Shown here piece after piece: positions 6,672 to 12,336 of a stretch of 12,336 bases of DNA. The notes under the pieces were generated by a model that saw only the letters and a program-made list of their open reading frames with translations, made no database searches and had not been told where the DNA came from. Location: the NCBI GenBank assembly GCA_965651265.1, contig CBFGRV010000081.1, positions 1-12,336 of the forward strand, read 5' to 3'. Positions within the stretch are counted from its first letter, which is position 1, and the number at the start of each line of letters is the position of its first letter. Source of the stretch: CBFGRV01 sp965651265 (GTDB taxonomy: Bacteria; Bacteroidota; Rhodothermia; Rhodothermales; VXPQ01). The position numbers and the translations under genes were made by a program.

Positions 6672-6839
6672 TCAGCCCAATTGGAAGACGGCGATTACCA
6701 GAATGGCCACGATCACGGCTGCCACGGCCGAGGCTCGAATAGCCAACTCCACTGGATTGTACATACTGGTCGGGATTCTGCTGATACTAACGCCGGGGAA
6801 ATCAGCGGCCGCCTTACTTTCCGTATCGTCAAAACTCAC
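6672..6839 (-). CDS. Small single-span membrane protein (hypothetical)
   Basis: A short minus-strand frame ends at TGA 6674-6672. From GTG 6839 it gives 55 residues; from ATG 6764 it gives 30. The C-terminal half is one strong membrane helix, ASAVAAVIVAILVIAVFQLG, directly at the C-terminus and preceded by the short amphipathic segment MYNPVELAIR. The part before M(30-residue form) is polar, beginning SFDDTESKAAADFPG. The GTG start has AAGAAA upstream (weak); ATG 6764 has no good ribosome site. The gene lies upstream of and parallel to the symporter (234 bp gap). A uniform hydrophobic run of about 20 residues ending at a stop is unlikely in a random GC-rich frame, and the competing plus-strand frame here looks non-coding. 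Function unknown; an accessory peptide of the symporter is only a guess. Confidence 0.5.
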   Translation of the reverse strand: MSFDDTESKAAADFPGVSISRIPTSMYNPVELAIRASAVAAVIVAILVIAVFQLG

Positions 6840-7043
6840 TGTTTCTTAAACCAGGTGAGCAGACCGTGCGCACCGGTTTCGCGGAGGCTTCGGCCCGAGA
6901 CAATTCCCTCCTTTGCAACATTTAGGCTATTCGTGCGCGCAGGGACGTTTTCGGCGGCACGACATCCTAGATTGAACGGTTCCGCGACTCAGGTACGCCG
7001 GGATGGGCAGTGCCGGACAACCAGCACGGGCGGGGGCCGCAGC

Positions 7044-8492
7044 ATGGAGGGACCGGTCATAGATCCTACACGATTGCGAATATGGGACCATGCCGACAGC
7101 GATCCCGCGTTGGTCCCTGTCCCACATGCCGTCACGTTTTGCCTCCTGGCGTTCGAAGGTCCCGACCGCTATGCGCAAGCCGGAGGCCTCGGCGTCCGTG
7201 TCACGCACCTTGCCCAGACGCTCGCCGAAACCGGCTACGAGACGCACGTATTGTTCGTGGGCGATCCCTCGGCCGCGGGTCGCGAGGAGCGTCTGGCAGG
7301 GCGGCTCATTCTCCACCGCTGGTGCCAATGGATCAGCGCCTATCATCCGACCGGCGTGTACGATGGAGAGGAGGGCAAGCTTCTCGATTTCACGGACTCT
7401 GCACCCCCCTTCATCCTGGAAGAAATCATTCGTCCGGCGCTGGAGGCGGGTCGCCTGCCTGTCATCCTCGCCGAGGAGTGGCATACGGCCGAGGCCGTCA
7501 TACGCCTGCGGGAGCTCCTTGCCCGCGAAGGCCTCGCCGACCGCGTGGTGATCTTCTGGAATGCCAACAACACGAAGAGCTTCAACCGCGTCGATTGGCC
7601 ACGCCTCGGGACGGCGGCTAAGGTTACCACGGTAAGCCGTTACATGAAGCACCGGATGTGGGAGTACGGCGTCAACCCGCTCGTCATCCCCAACGGCATA
7701 CCGTCGGAGATCCTGGAGCCGGTGGATCGCCGGGAGATCCGTGCGGTGCGAGAGGCGCTGGATCCGGAGGGGGAGGCCATTCTGCTGTTCAAGGTCGGCC
7801 GGTTCGATCCAGACAAGCGATGGATCACCGCCGTCGAGGCCGCCGCGCGATTGAAGGCGGATGGGGAGCACGTGGTTTTCGCGCTGCGCGGAGGCATCGA
7901 GGGCCATGGCCACGAGGTGCTTTCGTGCGCCCGCGCTCGCGGCCTCAGCATCGTCGACGTGGAGGGCAATCCCTCATCCGTCATCGACCTGGTGATGGCG
8001 TTGCGTCAGACGTCTCCGGCCGATATCTACAACCTGCGCTTTTTCATGACGCAGGAATTGCTTCGACCCTTCTACGCCGCCTCCGATGCCGTCCTGGCGA
8101 ACAGCGGCCACGAGCCGTTCGGACTCGTCGGGCTCGAGGCTATGGCAGCCGGAGGTCTTGTCTTCACCGGCGCCACCGGCGAGGACTATGCTACGGACGG
8201 GCACACCTCCATCGTCGTAGATACGGACTCACCCGACGAAATCGCGGGCGCCGTATCATCGATGCGAGCCAACCCGGCTCGTGCTGCCGCCATCCGCGAA
8301 GCGGCCCGCGAGCGTGCCGCCGTATTCACGTGGGATCAGATCGTGCGTATCCTCATGAGCAAGGTGCACTTTGTGGCCCGCTCGATGGGGATCGCTCTCG
8401 AAGAATTGATGGATGAGCGCGGACGAGAGGCCGTGCAACTGCGGCTCGAGCTCGGCCTAAAGCGACGCGTCTGGAGTGGGACCGGGGGCTGA
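7044..8492 (+). CDS. GT-B glycosyltransferase (GT4/GT5-like)
   Basis: This 482-residue protein probably transfers a sugar from a nucleotide-sugar donor in the cytoplasm. The N-terminal Rossmann half starts with a strand (VTFCLLAFEG) and has the GGLGVRV loop (47-53) typical of GT4/GT5 enzymes. The middle has NANNTKSFNRVDW and VTTVSRYMKHRM, then VIPNGI, the usual hinge before the donor half. The donor half has FKVGRFDPDKRW and the E-x7-E motif NSGHEPFGLVGLEAM with E357 and E365. The frame stays open back to 6588, but residues before M at 7044 are low-quality and overlap the small ORF on the other strand. A GGGGG run 9-13 bases before ATG 7044 supports this start. The acceptor is unknown. Neighbours do not form a polysaccharide cluster, so the product could be a storage glucan, trehalose-like sugar or glycolipid. 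Confidence 0.85.
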   Translation: MEGPVIDPTRLRIWDHADSDPALVPVPHAVTFCLLAFEGPDRYAQAGGLGVRVTHLAQTLAETGYETHVLFVGDPSAAGREERLAGRLILHRWCQWISAYHPTGVYDGEEGKLLDFTDSAPPFILEEIIRPALEAGRLPVILAEEWHTAEAVIRLRELLAREGLADRVVIFWNANNTKSFNRVDWPRLGTAAKVTTVSRYMKHRMWEYGVNPLVIPNGIPSEILEPVDRREIRAVREALDPEGEAILLFKVGRFDPDKRWITAVEAAARLKADGEHVVFALRGGIEGHGHEVLSCARARGLSIVDVEGNPSSVIDLVMALRQTSPADIYNLRFFMTQELLRPFYAASDAVLANSGHEPFGLVGLEAMAAGGLVFTGATGEDYATDGHTSIVVDTDSPDEIAGAVSSMRANPARAAAIREAARERAAVFTWDQIVRILMSKVHFVARSMGIALEELMDERGREAVQLRLELGLKRRVWSGTGG

Positions 8493-8506
8493 GTTGCGCG
8501 GCTCGA

Positions 8507-8538
8507 GACGCCGGCCCGGCGAACCGCGACGCCGGCCC
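8507..8538 (+). repeat. 11 bp direct repeat GACGCCGGCCC
   Basis: Two exact copies, 8507-8517 and 8528-8538, lie 21 bp apart just after the glycosyltransferase stop. They are GC-rich and partly self-complementary (CCGGCCCGG). They could support a weak structure at the gene end. I see no other role. Confidence 0.45.
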
Positions 8539-8549
8539 CTGGAAACAGC

Positions 8550-8570
8550 GGTCGGTTTGACCTAGTTTTT
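8550..8570 (+). terminator. Weak candidate intrinsic terminator
   Basis: GGTC, a 5 base loop, and GACC (8550-8562) are followed by TAG and five T (8566-8570). The stem is only 4 bp, so strength is doubtful. Its position, between the glycosyltransferase stop and the gamma-glutamyltransferase start, fits a terminator. Confidence 0.22.
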
Positions 8571-8612
8571 CGATGTCGACATCCAGACGCGGCATCCTGG
8601 CGCCTCAGCATC

Positions 8613-10415
8613 ATGGCGCCTCGGCATTCCTGTTCCTCATCCAACGCCACTACCATCACCGCAGTGTATCAGAGATTGAATACGTGGGCACCCCTCGGCG
8701 CAGTCGCCGTCGTCCTTGCCATCCTGACCATCTGGGCTAGCGGATGTACCCGCACAGTCGTCCGCACGACCGCCGTTCCGGGCCCGGTTACGGCCCACAA
8801 CGGCATGGTCGTCTCGGCCGAGGTCGAGGCTTCACAGGCCGGCGTCGAGATCCTGCAGAAGGGAGGCAACGCTGTCGATGCCGCCGTGGCCACCGGCTTC
8901 GCTCTGGCGGTCGTGCATCCCACGGCGGGGAACGTCGGAGGAGGAGGGTTTATGGTCATCCGCTTCAACGACGGCCGATCGACCTCCTTCGATTACCGCG
9001 AGAAGGCGCCGGCGGCGGCATCCCGCGACATGTACCTCGACGAGAACGGCGAGGTGATCGAGGACCTCAGCCTCCGCGGGCATCTGGCCTCCGGCGTCCC
9101 CGGCTCACCGGCCGGACTTCTGCTCGCCCACGAACGCTACGGCCGACTTCCACTGGACGTCGTGATGGCGCCCGCCATCCGGTTGGCAGCTGACGGATAT
9201 CGGATAAGCCGCGGCAAGGCTGCGAGTTTCAACCGTAATTACGAGCGCTTCTCGCAATATCCAGGCACCAGGAAATACTTCACAAAGGGCAGTCCCGAAC
9301 TCCAATACAAAGCGGGTGAGCTGTTCGTGCAGAAGGATCTGGCGGATGTCTTGCGCCGGATCCGCGACCGCGGCCGCGACGGCTTCTATCGCGGCAAGAC
9401 GGCGGAGCTGATCGTCGCCGAGATGGAGCGGGGAGGGGGCATCATCACGCTGGACGACCTTGCGAGCTACGAGGCCGTCGAACGGGAGCCACTCGAGAGC
9501 ACCTACCGCGACCATCGCATCATCTCGATGGGGCCGCCGTCGTCCGGCGGCGTCGCCCTCGCGCAGCTGCTGAACGCGGTCGAGCCTTACGACATCCGCG
9601 AGATGGGCTACAACGCCAGCGCGACGGTTCACCTGATGGGCGAGGCCATGCGGCGCGTCTACGCCGACCGCGCCGAGTGGCTCGGCGACCCGGACTATTA
9701 CGACGTGCCCGTTGAAGCCCTCATCGACAAGGAGTACATGCAGCGGAGGATGGCGACGTTCGATCCGAATCGCGCGGATTCGAGTGTTCAGATCACCTAC
9801 GGTGATCCGCTGGCCTACGAGTCCACCGAGACGACGCACTACTCGGTCGTCGACCGGGAGGGGAACGCCGTCAGTGTCACGACGACCATTAACGGCAGCT
9901 ACGGATCGTACGTGGTCGTGGATGGCGCTGGATTCTTCCTGAACAACGAGATGGACGACTTCTCGGCCAAGCCGGGCGTCCCGAACATGTTCGGGCTAGT
10001 AGGCTCTGAGGCCAATGCCATCGAGCCCGGCAAACGGATGCTCTCCTCTATGACGCCGACCATCCTGGAGGATCCTGAGGGCCGCCTCTTCATGGTCATC
10101 GGCTCGCCGGGCGGAGGGCGCATCATCACGATCGTATATCAGGCCATCCTGAACGTCATCGATCATGGGATGAACATCCAGCAGGCCGTGAATGCGGGGC
10201 GCGTGCATCATCAGTGGCTGCCCGATGTTCTCGAGTACGAGCCGCGCGCCCTCGCGCGCGATGTACAGGACAACCTCCTGGCACGAGGCTGGAATCTTCG
10301 GTCTGCCGGAACGTGGGGCCGCGCCGACGGCATAGTCGTCCGCTATCTTCCGGATGGTGTGCTCCTCGAGGGCGGTGCCGATCCCCGCGGCGAAGACGTG
10401 GCGGTGGGGTACTGA
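8613..10415 (+). CDS. ggt: Gamma-glutamyltransferase, lipoprotein type
   Basis: This 600-residue enzyme hydrolyses or transfers the gamma-glutamyl group of glutathione and related compounds (EC 2.3.2.2 / 3.4.19.13). Conserved signatures include GGNAVDAAVATGFALAVVHP, GNVGGGGFM, DYREKAP, PSSGGVALAQ and GSPGGGRIIT. The precursor is expected to cut itself before T407 in ETTHYSVVD, giving large and small subunits with T407 as nucleophile. The N-terminus has a hydrophobic stretch (27-41) ending in ASGC (C45), which looks like a lipobox, so the enzyme is probably a lipid-anchored envelope protein, where it would salvage extracellular glutathione peptides. The ATG at 8613 lacks a clear ribosome site; in-frame GTG 8664 would give a more usual signal peptide length. 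The last 73 bases overlap the kinase gene on the other strand. Confidence 0.93.
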   Translation: MAPRHSCSSSNATTITAVYQRLNTWAPLGAVAVVLAILTIWASGCTRTVVRTTAVPGPVTAHNGMVVSAEVEASQAGVEILQKGGNAVDAAVATGFALAVVHPTAGNVGGGGFMVIRFNDGRSTSFDYREKAPAAASRDMYLDENGEVIEDLSLRGHLASGVPGSPAGLLLAHERYGRLPLDVVMAPAIRLAADGYRISRGKAASFNRNYERFSQYPGTRKYFTKGSPELQYKAGELFVQKDLADVLRRIRDRGRDGFYRGKTAELIVAEMERGGGIITLDDLASYEAVEREPLESTYRDHRIISMGPPSSGGVALAQLLNAVEPYDIREMGYNASATVHLMGEAMRRVYADRAEWLGDPDYYDVPVEALIDKEYMQRRMATFDPNRADSSVQITYGDPLAYESTETTHYSVVDREGNAVSVTTTINGSYGSYVVVDGAGFFLNNEMDDFSAKPGVPNMFGLVGSEANAIEPGKRMLSSMTPTILEDPEGRLFMVIGSPGGGRIITIVYQAILNVIDHGMNIQQAVNAGRVHHQWLPDVLEYEPRALARDVQDNLLARGWNLRSAGTWGRADGIVVRYLPDGVLLEGGADPRGEDVAVGY

Positions 10416-11449
10416 CGCCGGCCGAAGATCAGCTGGTCCAGGTCCACGACGACGTTCTCTGCCGTTGCATAGCGATCGTTCGGATCCTTCTCCAGGAGCC
10501 GACCAACGATCCGCACAAGCCACTCCGGAACATCCGCTCGTAGACTGGGGAGGGGAACCAGCTCGCCGTGGACAATCTCATCCATGATGGCCTGTTCGTG
10601 CCGGCCCTGGAAGGGTGGCTGACCGGTCAACATCTCGAAAAGCACCACGCCAAGCGACCACAGATCGGAGCGCGGGTCCACGCGCCTTCCCCGGATCTGC
10701 TCCGGACTCATGTAGCGAACGGTGCCCAGGGTCATCCTCGTCTTTGTCAGGTGCACATCGGCCATCTTTGCGATGCCGAAGTCGACCAGCTTGACCATGT
10801 TGTCCTCCGTCACGATCACATTCGCGGGCTTGACATCGCGGTGGATGATGCCTTGCCGGTGCGCACGGCCCAGCCCTGAGGCCAGCTGCCGTGCGTAATC
10901 AACGGCGTCCGAAGGGCGAAGTGCGCCACGCGCGATCTTTTCCGCGAGGGTTTCGCCCTCGTACAGCGCCATCGCGATAAAAAGCCGGCCATCGTCGGTC
11001 TCGCCGATGTCGTGGACCACGGCGATATTCGGATGATCACAGGCCGATGCCGCTCTTGCCTCCTGGATAAACCTCTTCTTGGCCGAGTCATCCGAGCTGA
11101 GGTGAGGGGAGAGCACCTTCAGGGCGACGGCACGGCCCAGCCGTGCGTCACGGGCGCGATAGACGGTGGCCATACCTCCGCCGCCCATCTTTTCCTCGAT
11201 CCGATAATGTGCGACGTCCTGCGCGACGAGGTTCTCGGGTGGATCGATGGACGGCCGGAGCCGCCCAAGGAAGCCCTGGAGCTCGGCGACGCCGTCGTGG
11301 GATGCTAAGAGGGACACGATTTCATCGCGGAGGACGGGGTCGTCGAGCTCGTTCAGCCGGTGGGATCGCTCGAGTGGCTCGAGATCCGCAAGCTCATGGA
11401 AGACCTCCTGGATGCGATGAGCGCGATGGGATAATGGCGAGCGGTTCAT
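10343..11449 (-). CDS. Ser/Thr protein kinase, catalytic domain only (sigma-linked)
   Basis: The 368 residues hold a Hanks-type kinase with all core motifs: glycine loop GGGGMATVY (89-97), K111 (VALKVL), HRDVKPAN (H203-N210), DFG (223-225) and MSPE (247-250). It is an RD kinase and should be active. An N-terminal helical region (about 10-65) precedes the kinase domain. Kinases of this sigma-linked class commonly continue into a membrane span and TPR or WD40-type sensor region. This one ends about 30 residues after the domain with a low-complexity tail (ATSSPRGSAPPSRSTPSGR) encoded where it overlaps the ggt gene. The start ATG 11449 overlaps the sigma stop (ATGA). The longer frame to 11539 would lie within the sigma gene and is rejected. 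Its expected role is to phosphorylate the sigma factor or a shared target; that is inference. Confidence 0.9.
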   Translation of the reverse strand: MNRSPLSHRAHRIQEVFHELADLEPLERSHRLNELDDPVLRDEIVSLLASHDGVAELQGFLGRLRPSIDPPENLVAQDVAHYRIEEKMGGGGMATVYRARDARLGRAVALKVLSPHLSSDDSAKKRFIQEARAASACDHPNIAVVHDIGETDDGRLFIAMALYEGETLAEKIARGALRPSDAVDYARQLASGLGRAHRQGIIHRDVKPANVIVTEDNMVKLVDFGIAKMADVHLTKTRMTLGTVRYMSPEQIRGRRVDPRSDLWSLGVVLFEMLTGQPPFQGRHEQAIMDEIVHGELVPLPSLRADVPEWLVRIVGRLLEKDPNDRYATAENVVVDLDQLIFGRRQYPTATSSPRGSAPPSRSTPSGR

Positions 11450-12069
11450 GCGCGGCGCCCGGCAGGTGCTCCGGCCTGGTGGGCGGCCATGGGAGCCCGC
11501 AGCACGTCGAAGCTGCCGTTCCACTCCCGGTTGAGCCACGCCTCGGCGAATCGCAAATCACGCATTGCCGTAGCCGCTGAGATTCCGAGCACCTCGCCGA
11601 CCTCCTCGAGCGTGAGGCCACCGAAATAGTAGAGCTCCAGGGCCTTTGCCGCCCGAGGAAAGCTCACACTGAACCGTTCGAGAGCGTCATCGAGCTCCAG
11701 CAGAGGGTCGACCGCTTCCGCAGGAATCAGCTCCTCGATGAGCGTGATCTTTTCGGCGGAACCGCCTCGCTTGGCCGCCCGACGCCCCCGAGCGTGATCG
11801 ACCAGAATTCGGCGCATCATCCGGGATGACAACCCCAGGAAATGGGATCGATCGCGCACGTCCACATGCTCCGCGCTCACCAGCCGGAGGTACACCTCAT
11901 GTACCAGGCCCGTCGTATTGAGGGTGTGGCCGGCCCGCTCACGCCTGAGGCGAGCGTGCGCCAACTCCTTCAACTGGCCATAGAGTGATTCGACGAGATC
12001 AGGGAGAACCGACTCGTCTCCATCACCCCATTTCCGGAGCATTCGAGTGATCTCGTGTGAGGCCTTCAC
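11446..12069 (-). CDS. ECF-type RNA polymerase sigma factor (TIGR02999-like)
   Basis: This 207-residue sigma factor has region 2 (about 5-98, including LVHEVYLRL and the MMRRILVDHARGRRAAKRGG segment typical of the TIGR02999 family) and region 4 (about 130-185) with the helix-turn-helix LTLEEVGEVLGISAATAMRDL. The family is frequently found next to Ser/Thr kinases and lacks a classical anti-sigma gene; here the kinase follows with a 4 bp overlap, so control by phosphorylation is likely. The start is GTG 12069; an in-frame stop lies 30 bases upstream, so no longer form is possible from an ATG. The ribosome site is weak. The tail after region 4 (SFDVLRAPMAAHQAGAPAGRRA) is unstructured in appearance. 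Confidence 0.9.
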   Translation of the reverse strand: MKASHEITRMLRKWGDGDESVLPDLVESLYGQLKELAHARLRRERAGHTLNTTGLVHEVYLRLVSAEHVDVRDRSHFLGLSSRMMRRILVDHARGRRAAKRGGSAEKITLIEELIPAEAVDPLLELDDALERFSVSFPRAAKALELYYFGGLTLEEVGEVLGISAATAMRDLRFAEAWLNREWNGSFDVLRAPMAAHQAGAPAGRRA

Positions 12070-12104
12070 GTGATCGGCCCTGAGGGCGCTAAGCCATCAA
12101 CTTG

Positions 12105-12132
12105 AGATCTCTACACGACTTCAGATCTCTAC
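12105..12132. promoter_or_regulatory. 10 bp direct repeat AGATCTCTAC upstream of the sigma gene
   Basis: Two exact copies (12105-12114 and 12123-12132) are spaced 18 bp apart, 36-64 bases before the sigma start codon. Each contains the palindrome AGATCT. The position suits an operator or a self-recognised promoter element of the ECF operon. No confident -35/-10 pair was found. Function is inference. Confidence 0.4.
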
Positions 12133-12226
12133 GTAAATCGAACAGCTACAACCATTTGCAACGGTAGCGCGACACCGCGAGAAATGCAATAGGCCTTGGA
12201 GGAGTCGCCGAGATGCCCCGAGTGTC

Positions 12227-12312
12227 ACCTGACAGGTAGTGCCGTCGGTTCGTGGCAGCCGTCTGGTCTCCACCAAAGCGACGGCCACAATTTTTTTGAC
12301 ACGATGAAAAAA
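12227..12312. promoter_or_regulatory. Palindrome and A/T island in sigma upstream region
   Basis: ACCTGACAGGT (12227-12237) is an 11 bp palindrome with 5 bp arms. Further out, T7 (12291-12297) and A6 (12307-12312) flank GACACGATG, making a symmetric A/T-rich island in otherwise GC-rich DNA. Both lie 158-246 bases before the sigma start. They may be a regulator site and an UP-like or bent-DNA element. No gene was found between 12070 and the window end. Confidence 0.3.
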
Positions 12313-12336
12313 GGTGCCGGGAAATGCGCTGTGGAG

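Noticed and set aside
6588..7043. N-terminal extension of the glycosyltransferase by 152 residues
   Set aside because: The residues are of random appearance, the GT fold starts after 7044, and a G-rich ribosome site precedes ATG 7044.
12304..12336. Possible plus-strand gene start running off the right edge
   Set aside because: Only eleven codons are visible, with no ribosome site and nothing recognisable.

Overview
The window is GC-rich bacterial DNA carrying about nine genes plus a repeat-rich left margin. It has no tRNA, rRNA, insertion sequence or CRISPR array that I can see. Three traits suggest a GC-rich environmental bacterium: an ECF-type sigma factor (TIGR02999-like) translationally coupled to a Ser/Thr kinase, a lipoprotein-type gamma-glutamyltransferase, and an SSS symporter beside a stand-alone long GroES. 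This combination is familiar from Rhodothermota/Bacteroidota-like, Gemmatimonadota and Acidobacteriota genomes. The phylum call is an inference of low certainty.

Left margin (1-495): no convincing gene. Three styles of degenerate tandem repeat follow each other: about 18-20 bp units around a TTCGGATT core (2-115), 10 bp units around GTCCGGGTT (118-186), and about 50 bp units (178-480), most of which contain a GTTNNAAC palindrome. The 10 bp array places five GGG tracts 6-7 bases apart, which matches a G-quadruplex pattern.

Region 496-4112 (+): a tight three-gene operon encoding a VWA protein, a PP2C-type phosphatase and a membrane-anchored protein kinase with a C-terminal helix-hairpin-helix region. 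This is the vWA/PP2C/kinase triad known from comparative genomics of Ter systems (TerY-P triad). In E. coli its counterparts are YegL, YegK (PphC) and YegI. The likely logic is reversible phosphorylation with a metal-dependent VWA partner, linked by the HhH region to nucleic acid or the envelope. The phosphatase here carries an in-frame heptapeptide array with a nested 126 bp duplication inside its catalytic domain. A 20 bp duplication copies its stop codon region.

Region 4159-6839 (-), convergent to the triad: a 132-residue GroES-like protein, an SSS sodium/solute symporter upstream of it, and further upstream a newly noticed 55-residue (or 30-residue) single-span membrane ORF. An 8 bp inverted repeat lies in the leader before the symporter.

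Region 7044-10415 (+): a GT-B glycosyltransferase (GT4/GT5-like) and a gamma-glutamyltransferase with a lipobox and intact catalytic threonine.

Region 10343-12069 (-): an ECF-type sigma factor and a Ser/Thr kinase overlap by 4 bp (ATGA). The kinase ends almost directly after its catalytic domain, without the usual membrane and sensor part, and its 3' end overlaps the 3' end of the gamma-glutamyltransferase gene by 73 bp, tail to tail. The right margin (12070-12336) is the sigma gene's upstream region and holds a 10 bp direct repeat, an 11 bp palindrome and an A/T island.
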